This document shows positions 1 to 12,223 of a DNA stretch of 64,000 nucleotides, one piece after another. Origin of the DNA: Macrostomum hystrix (Eukaryota; Platyhelminthes; Macrostomidae); the NCBI GenBank assembly GCA_950097015.1, contig CATNEN010000034.1, positions 6,280,501 to 6,344,500 of the forward strand, in the 5' to 3' direction. Position 1 is the first letter of the stretch, and every line of letters starts with the position of its first letter. The notes under the pieces were generated by a model that was given only the letters and a program-made list of their open reading frames with translations, was not told where the DNA came from and searched no databases. Position numbers and translations under genes: made by a program.

Positions 1-1440
1 GACAAAGCTATATAGTGACTAAGCTATCTAGTGACTAAGCTATCTAGTGACTAATCTATCTAGAGACAAAGCTATCTAGTGACTAAGCTATCTAGTGACT
101 AAGCTATCTAGTGACTAAGCTATATAGTGACTAAGCTATCTAGTGACTAAGCTATCTAGTGACAAAGCTATCTAGTGACAAAGCTATCTAGTGACTAAGC
201 TATCTAGTGACTAAGCTATCTAGTGCCTAATCTATCTAGAGACAAAGCTATCTAGTGACTAAGCTATCTAGTGACAAAGCTAGCTAGTGACTAAGCTATC
301 TAGTGACAAAGCTATCTAGTGACTAAGCTATATAGTGACTAAGCCATCTAGTGACTAAGCTATATAGTGACTAAGCAATATAGTGATTAGTCTATCTAGT
401 GTGACTAAGCTATCTAGTGACTAAGCTATCTAGTGACTAAAGCTATCTAGTGACTAAGCTAGCTAGTGACTAAGCTATCTAGTGACAAAGCTATCTAGTG
501 ACAAAGCTATCTAGTGACTAAGCTATCTAGTGACAAAGCTATCTAGTGACAAAGCTATCTAGTGACTAAGCTATCTAGTGACTAAGCTATCTAGTGACTA
601 AGCTATCTAGTGACTAATCTATCTAGAGACAAAGCTATATAGTGACTAAGCTATCTAGTGACTAAGCTATCTAGTGACTAAGCTATCTAGTGACTAAGCT
701 ATCTAGTGACTAATCTATCTAGAGACAAAGCTATCTAGTGACTAAGCTATCTAGTGACTAATCTATCTAGAGACAAAGCTATCTAGTGACTAAGCTATAT
801 AGTGACTAAGCTATCTAGTGACTAAGCTATATAGTGACTAAGCTATCTAGTGACTAATCTATCTAGAGACAAAGCTATCTAGTGACTAAGCTATCTAGTG
901 ACAAAGCTATCTAGTGACTAATCTATCTAGAGACAAAGCTATCTAGTGACTAAGCTATCTAGTGACTAAGCTATCTAGTGACTAATCTATCTAGAGACAA
1001 AGCTATCTAGTGACTAAGCTATCTAGTGACTAAGCTATCTAGTGACTAAGCTATTTAGTGACTAAGCTATCTAGTGTGACTAAGCTATCTAGTGACTAAG
1101 CTATCTATCTAATGACTAAGCTAGCTAGTGACTAAGCTATCTAGTGACTAAGCTATCTAGTGACTAATCTATCTAGAGACAAAGCTATCTAGTGACTAAG
1201 CTATCTAGTGACTAAGCTATATAGTGACTAAGCTATCTAGTGTGACTAAGATATCTAGTGTGACTAAGCTATCTAGTGACTAAGCTATCTAGTGACTAAG
1301 CTAGCTAGTGACTAAGCTATCTAGTGACTAAGCTATCTAGTGACTAAGCTATCTAGTGACTAAGCTATCTAGTGACTAAGCTAGCTAGTGACTAAGCTAT
1401 CTAGTGACTAAGCTATCTAGTGACTAAGCTATCTAGTGAG
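1..1440. repeat. 16-nt minisatellite
   Basis: About 90 near-identical copies of a 16-nt unit (gtgactaagctatcta with variants such as gtgacaaag and gtgactaat) run from the left edge of the window to about 1440. Variant copies recur in clusters, for example the block with 'aatctatctagagacaaag', which suggests higher-order duplication. The array probably lies in the intron just 5' of the first visible helicase exon. No coding content is seen. Confidence 0.95.
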
Positions 1441-1740
1441 TAATAAACTGACTGAGGCGACTAACTCAATTTTGCATTCACTTTTTTGTCAAGTATTACG
1501 AGAATTAGATAGAATTTTTCATTAAGAATCTGTAGGTCAAGCTATAGGCTATAAGCTATAGGCTAGGCTCCTATCTCGCTAGTACACTTTTTTCGTGAAA
1601 ATCAGAATTTAATAAAATGTACAAGAAACGTAGTTTCCCGCTCTTCTTCTTCTAGTGGTCCTTGGTTAGAACATGATTCGAAACTGTTCCGATCCAATCT
1701 TTATATCTCTAACAATCCAGGTACATTCAGTCCCTGCCAG

Positions 1741-2388
1741 TGTCTGGCGCAGTGCTAATCTTCCTACCTGGCTGGAATCTGATCTTCTCAATGGCTCGTC
1801 ACCTGCAGAACCATCCTGAATTTGGCCGCTCAGCGTACACAATCCTGCCATTGCACTCGCAGATACCGCGCGAAGATCAACGGCGAGTATTTGAACCGGT
1901 GCCAGCCGGCGTCACCAAGGTGATTCTCAGCACAAACATAGCGGAATCGTCAATTACTATTAACGACGTTGTGTTTGTGATCGACTCGTGCAAAGCCAAA
2001 GTGAAACTGTTTACATCGCGCAACAATCTGACACACTACTGCACAATGTGGGCCGCCAAATCCAATCTGGAACAGCGGCGCGGCAGGGCTGGCCGCACCC
2101 AGCCTGGCTACTGTTTTCACCTGTGCTCTAGAGCTCGCTACGATCGAATGGAGGCTCACGCCACGCCTGAACTATTGCGCTCACCTTTGCACGAATTGTC
2201 GCTGATGGGCAAACTGCTCCAGTTGGGTCCGATACCGGAGTTTCTGGCCAAAGCGCCGCAGCCGCCGCCTTTAGACGCCGTGATGGAATCGGAGCACACT
2301 CTGCGCGAGATGCGCGCCTTGGACGCCAACGATGAGCTGACACCGCTTGGCCGGCTGCTGGCTCGACTGCCACTGGATCCGCGACTGG
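1741..2388 (+). CDS. DHX9: DHX9-like exon: helicase C-terminal lobe
   Basis: Carries [36 protein letters not shown] and the [20 protein letters not shown] motif VI region, all near-identical to animal DHX9. It ends at LPLDPRLG with donor G|GTAATT in phase 1. Confidence 0.93.
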
Positions 2389-5312
2389 GTAATTTATTAG
2401 GAGCCCATGCTAATATGACTAGGTTATTAGGACTAGATTACTAGATTTATATTGCCTCATTGATTTTTATATGTTAAAATGCTGCTTCATTTTTAATTGC
2501 GATTATCCCAAGAAATCGGCAGTCTAAACAGTACGGCTAATCGTGGCCTAAAGTTACCGGAATATCGTAGCCTAAACTGATTCCAAGAATCGTAGCCTAA
2601 ACTGATTCCAAGAATCGTAGCCTAAACTGATTCCAAGAATCGTAGCCAAAACTGATTCCAAGAATCGTAGCCTAAACTGATTCCAAGAATCGTAGCCTAA
2701 ACTGATTCCAAGAATCGTAGCCTAAACTGATTCCAAGATTCGTAGCCTAAACTGATTCCAAGAATCGTAGCCTAAACTGATTCCAAGAATCGTAGCCTAA
2801 ACTGATTCCAAGATTCGTAGCCTAAACTGATTCCAAGAATCGTAGCCAAAACTGATTCCAAGAATCGTAGCCAAAACTGATTCCAAGAATCGTAGCATAA
2901 ACTGATTCCAAGAATCGTAGCCAAAACTGATTCCAAGAATCGTAGCCAAAACTGATTCCAAGAATCGTAGCCAAAACTGATTCCAAGAATCGTAGCATAA
3001 ACTGATTCCAAGAATCGTAGCCTAAACTGATTCCAAGAATCGTAGCCAAAACTGATTCCAAGAATCGTAGCCAAAACTGATTCCAAGAATCGTAGCCAAA
3101 ACTGATTCCAAGAATCGTAGCCTAAACTGATTCCAAGAATCGTAGCCAAAACTGATTCCAAGAATCGTAGACTAAACTGATTCCAAGAATCGTAGCCTAA
3201 AGTGATTCCAAGAATCGTAGACTAAACTGATTCCAAGATTCGTAGCCTAAAGTGATTCCAAGAATCGTAGACAAAACTGATTCCAAGATTCGTAGCCTAA
3301 AGTGATTCCAAGAATCGTAGCCCAAACTGACTGAGGCGCCGCCATCAATGCACTTTTAAGGCCGAATGCTGCTCCACGGCTGCGCCCTAGGCCTGGCTCG
3401 GCCATGCGCGGCTGTATGCGCAGCGGCCAGCGCAGGCGACGCTCTGGTCCTGGCGCCCGGCCAGCGCTGGCTAACTGGCAGGCAGCGCGGCTTGGCTCGT
3501 GGCACCAACTCGGATCACGTGGCCGGCCTGTTTGCCCTGCGGCTTTACGAATCGGCCGCCGCAGGCGGTCCCGGCCGCGCCGAATCAATGTGCGACGAGG
3601 CCGGACTAAGCGCGCCAGTTCTAAGGGCCACAATTGAGGCGCGCAATCAATTGCTAGGCATCCTGCATTCGTCCGGCTTTGTTGGCGATCACGAAATCGA
3701 CGGGCCGGGCTTTGACGCAACCAGCGACAGCGTCGGTGGCCACGGCTTTGACGATTGGGCCGCTCTAATTAGCCTGCTCACCATGGGCATGAGCCCCAAT
3801 GTCTGCTTTCACAAGGATAAGCGAAAGGTTTTTAGAACTATTGTTTTAGAAAGAGAGCAGCTGTGAACGGGGACAGTTGGGAATGGGTAAATTAGGAATG
3901 GGGACTGTGGAAATGGAGGAAATTGGGAATGGGGACTGTGGGAATGGGGACTGTGGAAATGGGGGGAATTGGAAATGGGGACTGTGGGAATGGGGACTGT
4001 GGGAATGGGGGGAATCGGAAATGGGGACTGTGGGAATGGGGACTGTGGGAATGGGGGGAATCGGAAATGGGGACTGTGGGAATGGGGACTGTGGGAATGG
4101 GGACTGTGGGAATGGGGACTGTGGGAATTGGGGGAATCGGAAATGGGGACTGTGGGAATGGGGACTGTGGGAATGGGGACTGTGGAAATGGGGGGAATTG
4201 GAAATGGGGACTGTGGGAATGGGGACTGTGGAAATGGGGGGAATCGGAAATGGGGACTGTGGGAATGGGAACTGTGGAAATGGGGGAATTGGAAATGGGG
4301 ACTGTGGGAATGGGGACTGTGGGAATGGGGACTGTGGGAATGGGGACTGTGGGAATGGGGACTGTGGGAATAGAGAATTGGAAATGGGGGAAATTGGGAA
4401 TGGGGACTGTGGGAATGGGGACTGTTTGTGGTCTGTCAGCTCAGAAGCTCATAATTTCTGTTTGATCATGACTTACCCGCACAGGTAATCACAGCCGAGG
4501 GTCGGACAGCCCTAGTGCACAAATCGTCCGTGATCGCCAGCAATTTTCCTGATCTCCGATTCCCGTCGCCGCTGTTTGTATTCGGCGAGAAGCTGCGCAC
4601 TCGCGCGGTCTCCTGCAAGCAGTTGTCGAATGTGACCCCGCTGCAGTACCTGGTGTTCGGAGCTCGCAAGGCCGTGTGGACTGGCGGAGATCGGCTACTG
4701 CTGGACGACTGGATCAGTTTGCGACTGGATTTCGGCGTAGCGGCGAGGCTGCTCAGCTTGCGGCCGGCGCTGGAGGCCCTGCTAGTGAAGGCCTGCCTAC
4801 AGCCCGAGTCGGTCATTGCCTCGCCAAATCAGCAGGATCGCTGCCTGGCCGATATGTTTCGTGATTTGAGTCGTTTCGACGCGGCCGAGTTCGGCATCTT
4901 CAGTGAGGACGCTGGCGCCCCGGGCGACGCCGCTGATCAGGCGGCATTCTCGGCTGCACAGCAGACGCCACCGTTGAAGCGTTTCAGATCTGCTGCCGCT
5001 GGTGGGGGATCAGTTCAACAGCGAATGCCGACGCCTTCGCCGTCGCCATCGTTTCAGGCCTTCGGCAGGGGGACAGGGCGAGGCTGGGTTCCGCCGCCTC
5101 AGCCGCAGCCGCCTCTGTTCAGGCCAGGCGGCGGTATTGGTCGTTTCGGCGGCCCTCTGCCAGGGGCGCAGCCGCCGCCCTTGTCGCCACATTTCGGTGG
5201 CGGCTACGGCCATGGCTACGATCAAGGCTACGGCTACGGCTACGGCTTTGGCGGACGCGGACGCGGGCGCGGTTTTCGCGGCGGTCCATCGCCGTATTAT
5301 GGTCCCAGATAA
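1741..5312 (+). CDS. DHX9: DHX9/maleless-type ATP-dependent RNA helicase, 3' part (three exons)
   Basis: The 3' half of an RNA helicase A gene. DHX9/MLE proteins are DEAH-box helicases that unwind RNA and RNA-DNA duplexes in the nucleus. Three exons join in phase: 1741-2388, 3361-3827 and 4485-5312, giving about 647 residues. Exon 1 holds helicase motifs IV to VI ([29 protein letters not shown]) and the start of the HA2 region. Exon 2 completes HA2 ([19 protein letters not shown]). Exon 3 holds the OB-fold ([30 protein letters not shown]) and a Gly/Arg/Tyr-rich tail like the RGG tail of DHX9. Upstream exons (dsRNA-binding domains and motifs I-III) lie outside the window. Both introns are filled with minisatellites. 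Start of the first exon: the acceptor is after CCTGCCAG, or ten bases earlier after CATTCAG. Confidence 0.92.
2560..3340. repeat. 25-nt minisatellite in helicase intron
   Basis: About 31 copies of a 25-nt unit (actgattccaagaatcgtag plus cctaa) fill most of the 972-bp intron between the exons at 2388 and 3361. Because the period is not a multiple of three, all frames carry repetitive open stretches on the minus strand. They are not genes. Confidence 0.95.
3361..3827 (+). CDS. DHX9: DHX9-like exon: HA2/ratchet region
   Basis: The acceptor follows TTTTAAG. The first two bases complete the split codon, giving an arginine before MLLHGCALG, which matches the MMIMGC block of vertebrate DHX9. Later landmarks are [23 protein letters not shown] and [15 protein letters not shown]. 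The donor AAG|GTTTTT is weak but in phase 0. Confidence 0.88.
3870..4425. repeat. 15-nt G-rich minisatellite in helicase intron
   Basis: About 36 copies of gggaatggggactgt, with gaa/gga variants, occupy most of the 657-bp intron 3828-4484. Each unit carries G-triplets or G-quadruplets on the transcribed strand. The 15-nt period keeps three plus-strand frames open, so long open frames here are artefacts. Confidence 0.95.
4485..5312 (+). CDS. DHX9: DHX9-like last exon: OB-fold and RGG-type tail
   Basis: The acceptor is CCGCACAG|GTAATC, phase 0. The exon encodes [16 protein letters not shown], the OB-fold core [12 protein letters not shown] and [14 protein letters not shown], a linker, then a Gly/Tyr/Arg-rich tail ending GPSPYYGPR and a TAA stop. 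The tail is shorter than the vertebrate RGG region. Confidence 0.92.
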   Translation, partial: VITAEGRTALVHKSSVIASNFPDLRFPSPLFVFGEKLRTRAVSCKQLSNVTPLQYLVFGARKAVWTGGDRLLLDDWISLRLDFGVAARLLSLRPALEALLVKACLQPESVIASPNQQDRCLADMFRDLSRFDAAEFGIFSEDAGAPGDAADQAAFSAAQQTPPLKRFRSAAAGGGSVQQRMPTPSPSPSFQAFGRGTGRGWVPPPQPQPPLFRPGGGIGRFGGPLPGAQPPPLSPHFGGGYGHGYDQGYGYGYGFGGRGRGRGFRGGPSPYYGPR

Positions 5313-5523
5313 TTCTAGGCTAATTTATCTTAAAATATTATAAATTACTCTTCTAGTTATGAACAAAACATGCTACTAAAAGTAATCACTCATAGTACTG
5401 ATAGTAATAGTGTTCGTAAACAACAGTTCTTTCTTATTCACTGCCCCTCTCTTTATCTAACGCACTCTGAATCTGTATAAGACCAAATAATTATGCTTGT
5501 TTATTGGGTTTTTTTATAATTCA

Positions 5524-5529
5524 AATAAA
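5524..5529 (+). terminator. Candidate poly(A) signal of the helicase gene
   Basis: A canonical AATAAA lies about 210 bp past the helicase stop codon in an AT-rich stretch, with a T/G-rich segment following. This placement is normal for an animal 3' UTR. Confidence 0.55.
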
Positions 5530-8500
5530 TCAGTCAGATTTTGTATCCAGTGCAACTCTAGGAATGTTCAGTCTTTGAAAACTTTATTTCTTGTACTATT
5601 ATCAGTGTTAGGCCTGTCCTCGCTGTGTGTGTCTCTATCTGTCCCATCGGTCAGTCTACAGTCCAACTGCCTCTAAATTGCTGTTGCCTAGCCCGTCATT
5701 CATTTCAGCTGGCGCTTGTTTTCAGGCAGCATCTTATCAGCTGATCTTGCCGTATTTCCGCGTATGTTCATTTCTTAGTTTGCGATTTCAGCATATTCAC
5801 ATAGAAAAAATTAAGTTAGACTTGAATGGTTCAGTTGGTGGGTGGGAAATTGTTGCCTAGAAAATCCGGCCTACAACAAGACAGTTTATAATCCGTTTAT
5901 TATATTGTACTCGTAAATTAAAAAAATTAAAGGATCATTTCTTATTCAGCGCTAACAAATAATAATTGCAGGAGGGCTGCGGGCAATGGCACATCATTTA
6001 GTGACACTAGACCCGCAGCCAGCGAGGAGAATATTGTGCGGATTTCGCTGACTCCTGAGCACACACGCTCACAGATACCGTACGCAGACATGCGCTCACA
6101 CAGGTGTGTACATCTGCCCCGTCTTTCTCATCGTCAGGCGGTAGGGGTCGGACGGGATCAAGATTTTCGGGGTTTTTTTTACCGATTTTACCTCTTGCAC
6201 CCGATGGCATTTGCGGCTGGAAATATTTCCTTACTGGTTTCAGTCCCTATATAATCGTAAAACTGATCTTAAACCGATTTCAACTATCAACATTGTCAGC
6301 CGCTGCTGCCGCTGCTACTGTTCTTTTACGATTTCTCTTTCTGTCGGTGGTGTCGGCTTTTGAAAACTTCCTCTTTTATCTCTCCCTCTCCGACCCTCAA
6401 TCGGTGTTTAGTTTCGCAAACTTCAACCGAACACATTATAAAATCTCCATTTAAATGGAACGCTTCTATTTCCCAATTTCGTCAGGAAATTTTTATGATT
6501 ATAAACGTTTGCGTTATTAGCCGCATTATGACGGCTACACCTTTTTTATTTTCCTATGTTTTTAGTATATTTTTAGCTACTGCAAGTAGTCACAATTAGG
6601 ATTTGATATTCTCTCACTTGTTCTAGAACAGGCTTTCGCAACTATGAGTCATGTCGAAATTCAGTTGACATGTAAATTCAATTTAGATTTAGATTTCATT
6701 TAAATCTCAAACAACGTTAAGGAGGCGGTTCTGTATTGTCATGCAGTTATATAGCGCAGTTACTTTGGTAGATTGCTGCCAAAGTAGTGCTAGATAAATT
6801 TCTGCTTCACTTGCGCACTTGGCTCAGTGCCAAGAATTTGAAAAACTAAATTCCCGCTTTGTGTCGGAGCACATTGGACCTCTTTCTTCTGCCCTCACTC
6901 CCCACTCTCTTTTTCTTTCCCTCGGCTTACTTCATCTGCTTTTTTAGCCCGGAGTCTAACCGCTACCCCTCTACATATTTTCTGCATGTAGCCAAGTGTT
7001 TGTCTCCCTGATCAGCGGGAACACCTGCCCGTTCCCTGACATCTGATTTTGTATTTATCGTTTGTGTGTGCATTTATTTCTGAATCATGCCAAATACTGT
7101 GTCTTTGTGAATATTTTCCGCTCGTCACATTATTTACGACTCAATGTACGAGTAGCTATATCGCGCAGTATTTGAGCAGTATTTGATTTTCTACCTGATT
7201 CCTACAATCCCCTCTCTCTCAGTTGCCTCCCACTTATCTGCCTATGGTTACTTAGCTAAATGGATTTTGTTTAACAATGAGCTTAAACTCCAACCCCCCC
7301 CACCGCCTAACCAACTCTCCATTTATGATTCATCATTATCAGCAGCGGCAGTTGCCAGTAATACAACTTCACCTGACACCACCCCACGCTCACACACGGC
7401 CACACCCCTGCTCCCCCTGCCCTCACAGCCCGCGTCACAAGGCGTGGCTAAAAGAGAAAATCGCCTATATGCGGGAATCAAACGTTTAATAGTCGTAGTT
7501 GCACATATATATGTGTGTGTGTATTCTGGAGGATTGAAAGCCAGAAAATGATTTGGGCGGTGCATCGCGCTGAGCTGAATGAGTGTGTGTTTTAGGCTCT
7601 TTTTGGCTAGATTTTTTTTACTTCTTCTGCTGCCGCTGCTTTGTCAATCCCTTACCCCCGTTGTGTTTGCTTTTCAGTTTGAGGGTTGAAAAAAAGGGAG
7701 AAGAAATGAAATGAGAACAAGCAACATGCAGATGGCATGGCGCGGGATTCACAGAAGGCTTTCAATCGATTCTGCAATCTGAATTCGCTAGATATTTAGT
7801 TTTTTGTCTTGAAGAGGAAGGAATAATTGCCCCCGTGTGACCCCCGTTTCTCAAATACGTATTGGCTAATGGCCTGTCACAATAGTCAGTGGGTTGAGGT
7901 GTGTGTTCACTTGTGTGCCTTGTGCTATCAGCATGCTAGCGGCTTGCTTAAACTAAACAGAATTCCCCAGATACCCGGGGTGTGGGTGCGCGAGACAACA
8001 ACTTATAGACCGACTTTTTATTCCGAATCTCTCTCCTTTTTCTCTAATCCCATTTTCAGTGTTTCCCACACAAGAATGTGTTTGTTTAGTCACTGGATCT
8101 GCCACCACAACTCCCCCGCACAAAACCCTGACTGCTTACTAAGTCGCAATCATGGGTTCAGTGGGACAACGCAGCCCTATTGGGAGTTTTTAACAACCCC
8201 CCCCAAGGTCATCTTGGGCTTTTCGCAGCTTTCCACCTTTACCTTCAACTTCTGGCTAGTTCACCTAAACACTGAAGTAGTTAGAAAGGCTATATAGATC
8301 TCTTTTTTATGTTTCTTTTCAAAACTGCGCCAGGCCTATCTTCCGTCTCTCACCGCCACCCCCCGCCCGCCCGTTTCTCCTTTTTCCTCTTCCTGAACGA
8401 CGAGATGCCCCCCCGCCAGGCCAGCCCACATTTTGCCTGTCAGACCGTCTGCGGCTCCTGCCACGGATTGCGTGACGAATTAGCCCCAATTGGCGAGCGG

Positions 8501-10775
8501 CGCCGATTGGAGAAAGAAATCCTATTTATGCGGGATCGGGATATTTGTAGGCGGGGTAGAAAAATTCTAATGATGATGTTGATGACCTGCTGCTGCTGCC
8601 GCCTCTCAACTCCCCCCCCCCCCCTAGTTCAGTTGCTTCGGACACTCATTTTTCGTCGACTGGGTCAATATTACTGCTATAGCCGGGCTTCTATTTCTCC
8701 CCGGTGGCTGGCGGCCGCGAGGATTGCAGTTTGACTGTCAAATCCAGGGTCAGTGAGGCGTGCAGTGTTGCATTTTTTTCTCGGTGAGATTCCGGCCAAT
8801 ACCCTCGGGACCTGGGGCTAAGGGGGGATGGGTTGGAAATAAAAACGCGTTAAGAGCTATAGTGTATATAGTTTGGAGACAAAGAAACTTTATTAGAGAG
8901 ACGAGAAGACGACGATAAAGGGTATTGGGATATAATTTCTGCCCCAGAGAGATGTGCTACCCCATTCCCAACTCTTTGAGGTTGGAACAATTTTCGTTGG
9001 CCGATGTGTTACGTAATCATCAGGTTTGCTTAGCCTTTCTGTATGGAGACGACAGGAATCAGGCGGTTTGCGGATGATTGTAGAGGGATTTACTAACCCA
9101 CTGATGCTTATCTAATAGCCCCACTGGCCATTTTACTCAGCCAGACGTCTCGCTTCCCAAATCATAATTATTAAAGCGGCAGCATCTTCTTCCTCACTCG
9201 AATTCTCTTCTCGGGGAACTAATTTAGCTAAAAACACTGGGCGCCTATTATTTTATAATGCAATGTCCAGAAGTAAAGGTTTAATTAATAATTCAGGCTA
9301 GTTCACAATCTATGCTCCCAATCCTCTCGCGTGGCGTTATATTTAATTTGACTCGAAAGGCACGAGGCGGCGGTAGAGGAGGAGAGTACTAGTGTGTTTG
9401 CAGGAAGGATAGGACGCGGCTTTCAGGCTCCAGCCAGACTAACCCGACTCTGATTAATAGCGCAGTCAAGTTGGCGATAGGGAGAACTGTTTTGACAGTG
9501 CGCCGTATAACTCCTTATCTACCAATCTCTTCCCATTTCCCCGTCAGTGCAAGCTAGCCTGCCCTAGGATCCTTTCGATATTCCGAACCCGACCGAACAA
9601 AAATTATACTTGCACTTTTCTCGCCTGGGACGGACTCTGCCTCTTCCCCGCCATCCTGCATCTTCTCCCAGATCTGCTGTCAACTCAATCCCTACTCCAT
9701 TCTCTCTTCTCCGTGAGTGTCGTCATAGCATAGGCGTTGCTAAATATAGAACTTGGTCGAGCCGTACTTCAAACCCTACCCTTCCTACTCTTCTCTCCTA
9801 CTCCCGCGATACTCAATGCCGGCACACACTGAGTCGAGCTCATTTCCATGAATCCGAGAGCTCTCATTTGCCTAGGCCTACGGCTGGATAGTTTTTTATT
9901 TATTAAAGAAATTGTAAATACAAAAATTGGCAATGTACCCATATTTATTGTTAAAACAGGGCCTTTAATACTGCACTGCAATTTGTAGTGCCTCTGTTAA
10001 ATTAGCTAGGAATTGGCTCTTTGTAGGCGTGTATCAAGTTTAATACCTATAATATCAACCAACTAGTGAAGCGAATTTGCTGAATCCATGCTTGTGTCCC
10101 CGTGCACTTGGCCCACACCCTCCACCCAATGTACAAATGACCTCCCCCCGAACCGGCAGTGAGTTTGCTGAACCCAACGCCCTTCTCCCTCTGTCTGTCT
10201 GTTCCTCTTTCTCTCCCCATCCCTTCCCTGTCAATTCCAACCCTTACAGCGAACATTGCTCCCAAGTTTCTAGCTTATGGCTTATTGGAGACACGCGCCA
10301 GGATCAGGAATGATAGAGAGTGAACAGGGGCTGCCTTCTTTGTTCTCCGCTTCTCTCTCTCCGCCCTCCTCCTACCCCCTGCCGGTCACAGCAAATCCGC
10401 GGATCGCAGACCTATCTCCACCCCTGTTTTCCAAAACCCCAAACCACCTAGAAATCTCTTCTTTATAGAGACGATTTCTCAGCTTTGCCCTAGCTTCTGA
10501 CCCATAATCTTCACTTCTCTCTGTTTGAAATCTTCATTTATAGCCTCCCTCCAGGTTTGCTTTTATTCCTTGAAAGTGTTCCTCATTTTAGCTTTTAATT
10601 ACCAAGCGACGCCACTAACTGGTCATTATTGCCATTTTTTACAGACACCAAAGCAAGATAAATGCGACACTTTGCACACTGGCCTGCTTGCCTGGCCAAG
10701 ATGCCATTGCGCTAGCTAAACAAATCGATTTGCCTGACATTCTTTATCCTTCACAAATTGTTCTTAAACTCGACA
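5530..10775. other. Intergenic / possible kinase 5' UTR and introns, no gene seen
   Basis: More than 5 kb without a convincing coding region. Open stretches here are short, carry no recognisable domain and are rich in homopolymer runs. The plus strand is markedly pyrimidine-rich between about 6850 and 10500, with many CT and CCC tracts. One SINE fragment lies near 5957-6141. The segment before 10776 could contain the kinase promoter and 5' leader, but no TATA or initiator element can be assigned with confidence. Confidence 0.6.
5957..6141 (-). mobile_element. SINE family A, 5'-truncated copy
   Basis: The sequence from the ATT-type tail (aataataattgcaggagggctgcgggc) through ctttctcatcgtcaggcgg matches the 3' half of the copies at 18624-18945, 19526-19892 and 27691-28059. 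The tRNA-like head is missing, so this is a 5'-truncated insertion on the minus strand. Confidence 0.8.
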
Positions 10776-12223
10776 ATGGGAAACATTGCGCTACGCCCAT
10801 TTAAAACTTTGCGCTCGTCGACTCGACATCGGACCTCGACGGCGGCAGCCACGGCGGCATCGGCGGCTGCGGCGGCAGCGGCTGCAGCTGCGGCAGCTGC
10901 AACAGCATCGTCCACAATGCCTGCCACCGGATCGCCGGATCGAGTCGCCGGATCGACTGCAGCCTCCAGCAACTCCGCCGCCGCGGCAGCTAGCGCCGTC
11001 GCCTCGTCGGACATTCCAACCGCAGCGATGACGCCGTCTCCGTCGATGACAGCTGCCAACGCGGCTGCGGCTTCTTCGGCTGGCGGCAACTCCGAAGCAA
11101 TCCTGGGCCCCTATCAGGCCTCACAATCACTGCTAGGTAGCGCGGAGGAGCGCATGATTGTTGCTGCCCAGAACAGCAGCACTGTCGCATCCGCCGTTAT
11201 CGCCGTACCGGCCGCCTCCGCTTCCGCTATTGTTGTCGTAGGCGACGACAGCCCCCGCCAGCGTTCGTCAGCCGCCGCATCCACCTCCGCCGGCGCCGCC
11301 TCCACCAATCTATTCGTTGCCATGTACAATTATCAGGCTCGCACCGAGGAAGACTTGTCATTTAACAAAGACGAAGTGCTGGAAGTGGTTGACAACAGCC
11401 AGGGCACCTGGTGGATGGCCCGCGGCCTGAAGACCGGTCGTCAGGGCTATGTGCCGTCCAACTTTCTAGCCCAAGCTGAGACCATCGAGTCCGAGCCGTG
11501 GTTCTTCGGCCAGATCAGCCGCATGGACGCGCAGATACTGCTGCTGCGCACAGAGAATCGAGTCGGCTCATTCCTAGTGCGCAACTGCGAGAATCGATCC
11601 ACCCGGCGGCATCACGCCTATTCGCTGTCGGTTCGCGACCATTCGGTAGTTAAGCACTATCGCATCCGGCGGCACGAGAGCGGCCAGCTCTACATTAGTA
11701 GGCACGTGAAATTTCGCTGCGTTGCAGATTTGATTAGGCACTACAGCGCCGAGTCCAATGGTCTGTGTACTCGCCTGGTGGCACCCTGCGTCAGATCCAA
11801 TGTCCCGGAACCAATCGGCCTGTCCTATGACACCGTGGACATGTGGGAGATTCCCAAAGCCTCTTTACATCTGCGCAGCCTAGTTGGCCAGGGCCAATTC
11901 GGCGAAGTGTGGGAAGGCGTCTGGAATAGCACCACCCGGGTGGCCGTTAAAACATTGAAGCCTGGCACAATGGACGCCAAGGATTTCCTGCGCGAAGCTC
12001 AGACTATGAAACGATTGCGTCATCCGAACCTCATCCAACTGTACGCCGTGTGCACCCAAGACGAGCCAATCTATATTGTGACAGAGCTGATGAAACACGG
12101 CAGCCTGTTAGACTATCTGCAGTGCCCGGCTGGTCGGGCATTGTCAATCAAGGATCTGCTGTTCATGGGCTCCCAGGTAGCCGCCGGCATGGCCTACCTG
12201 GAGGGTCGCAATTATATTCACAG
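10776..12223 (+). CDS. Src-type kinase exon 1 (SH4, low-complexity, SH3, SH2, kinase N-lobe)
   Basis: The ATG is followed by GGG-AAC, giving the myristoylation-type start. The exon ends NYIHR with donor CACAG|GTGAGA in phase 2. The Ala-rich part (about residues 24-45) is coded by mixed GCN codons (gcg, gca, gct, gcc), so it is not a pure trinucleotide run. Confidence 0.92.

Noticed and set aside
3877-4488. Three open frames encoding GNGDCGN or MGTVGMG repeats
   Set aside because: A 15-nt minisatellite in a helicase intron; the flanking exons are explained without it.
8309-8734. A 141-codon plus-strand open frame upstream of the kinase
   Set aside because: No domain, codon use unlike the confirmed exons, long C runs and no homologous look.
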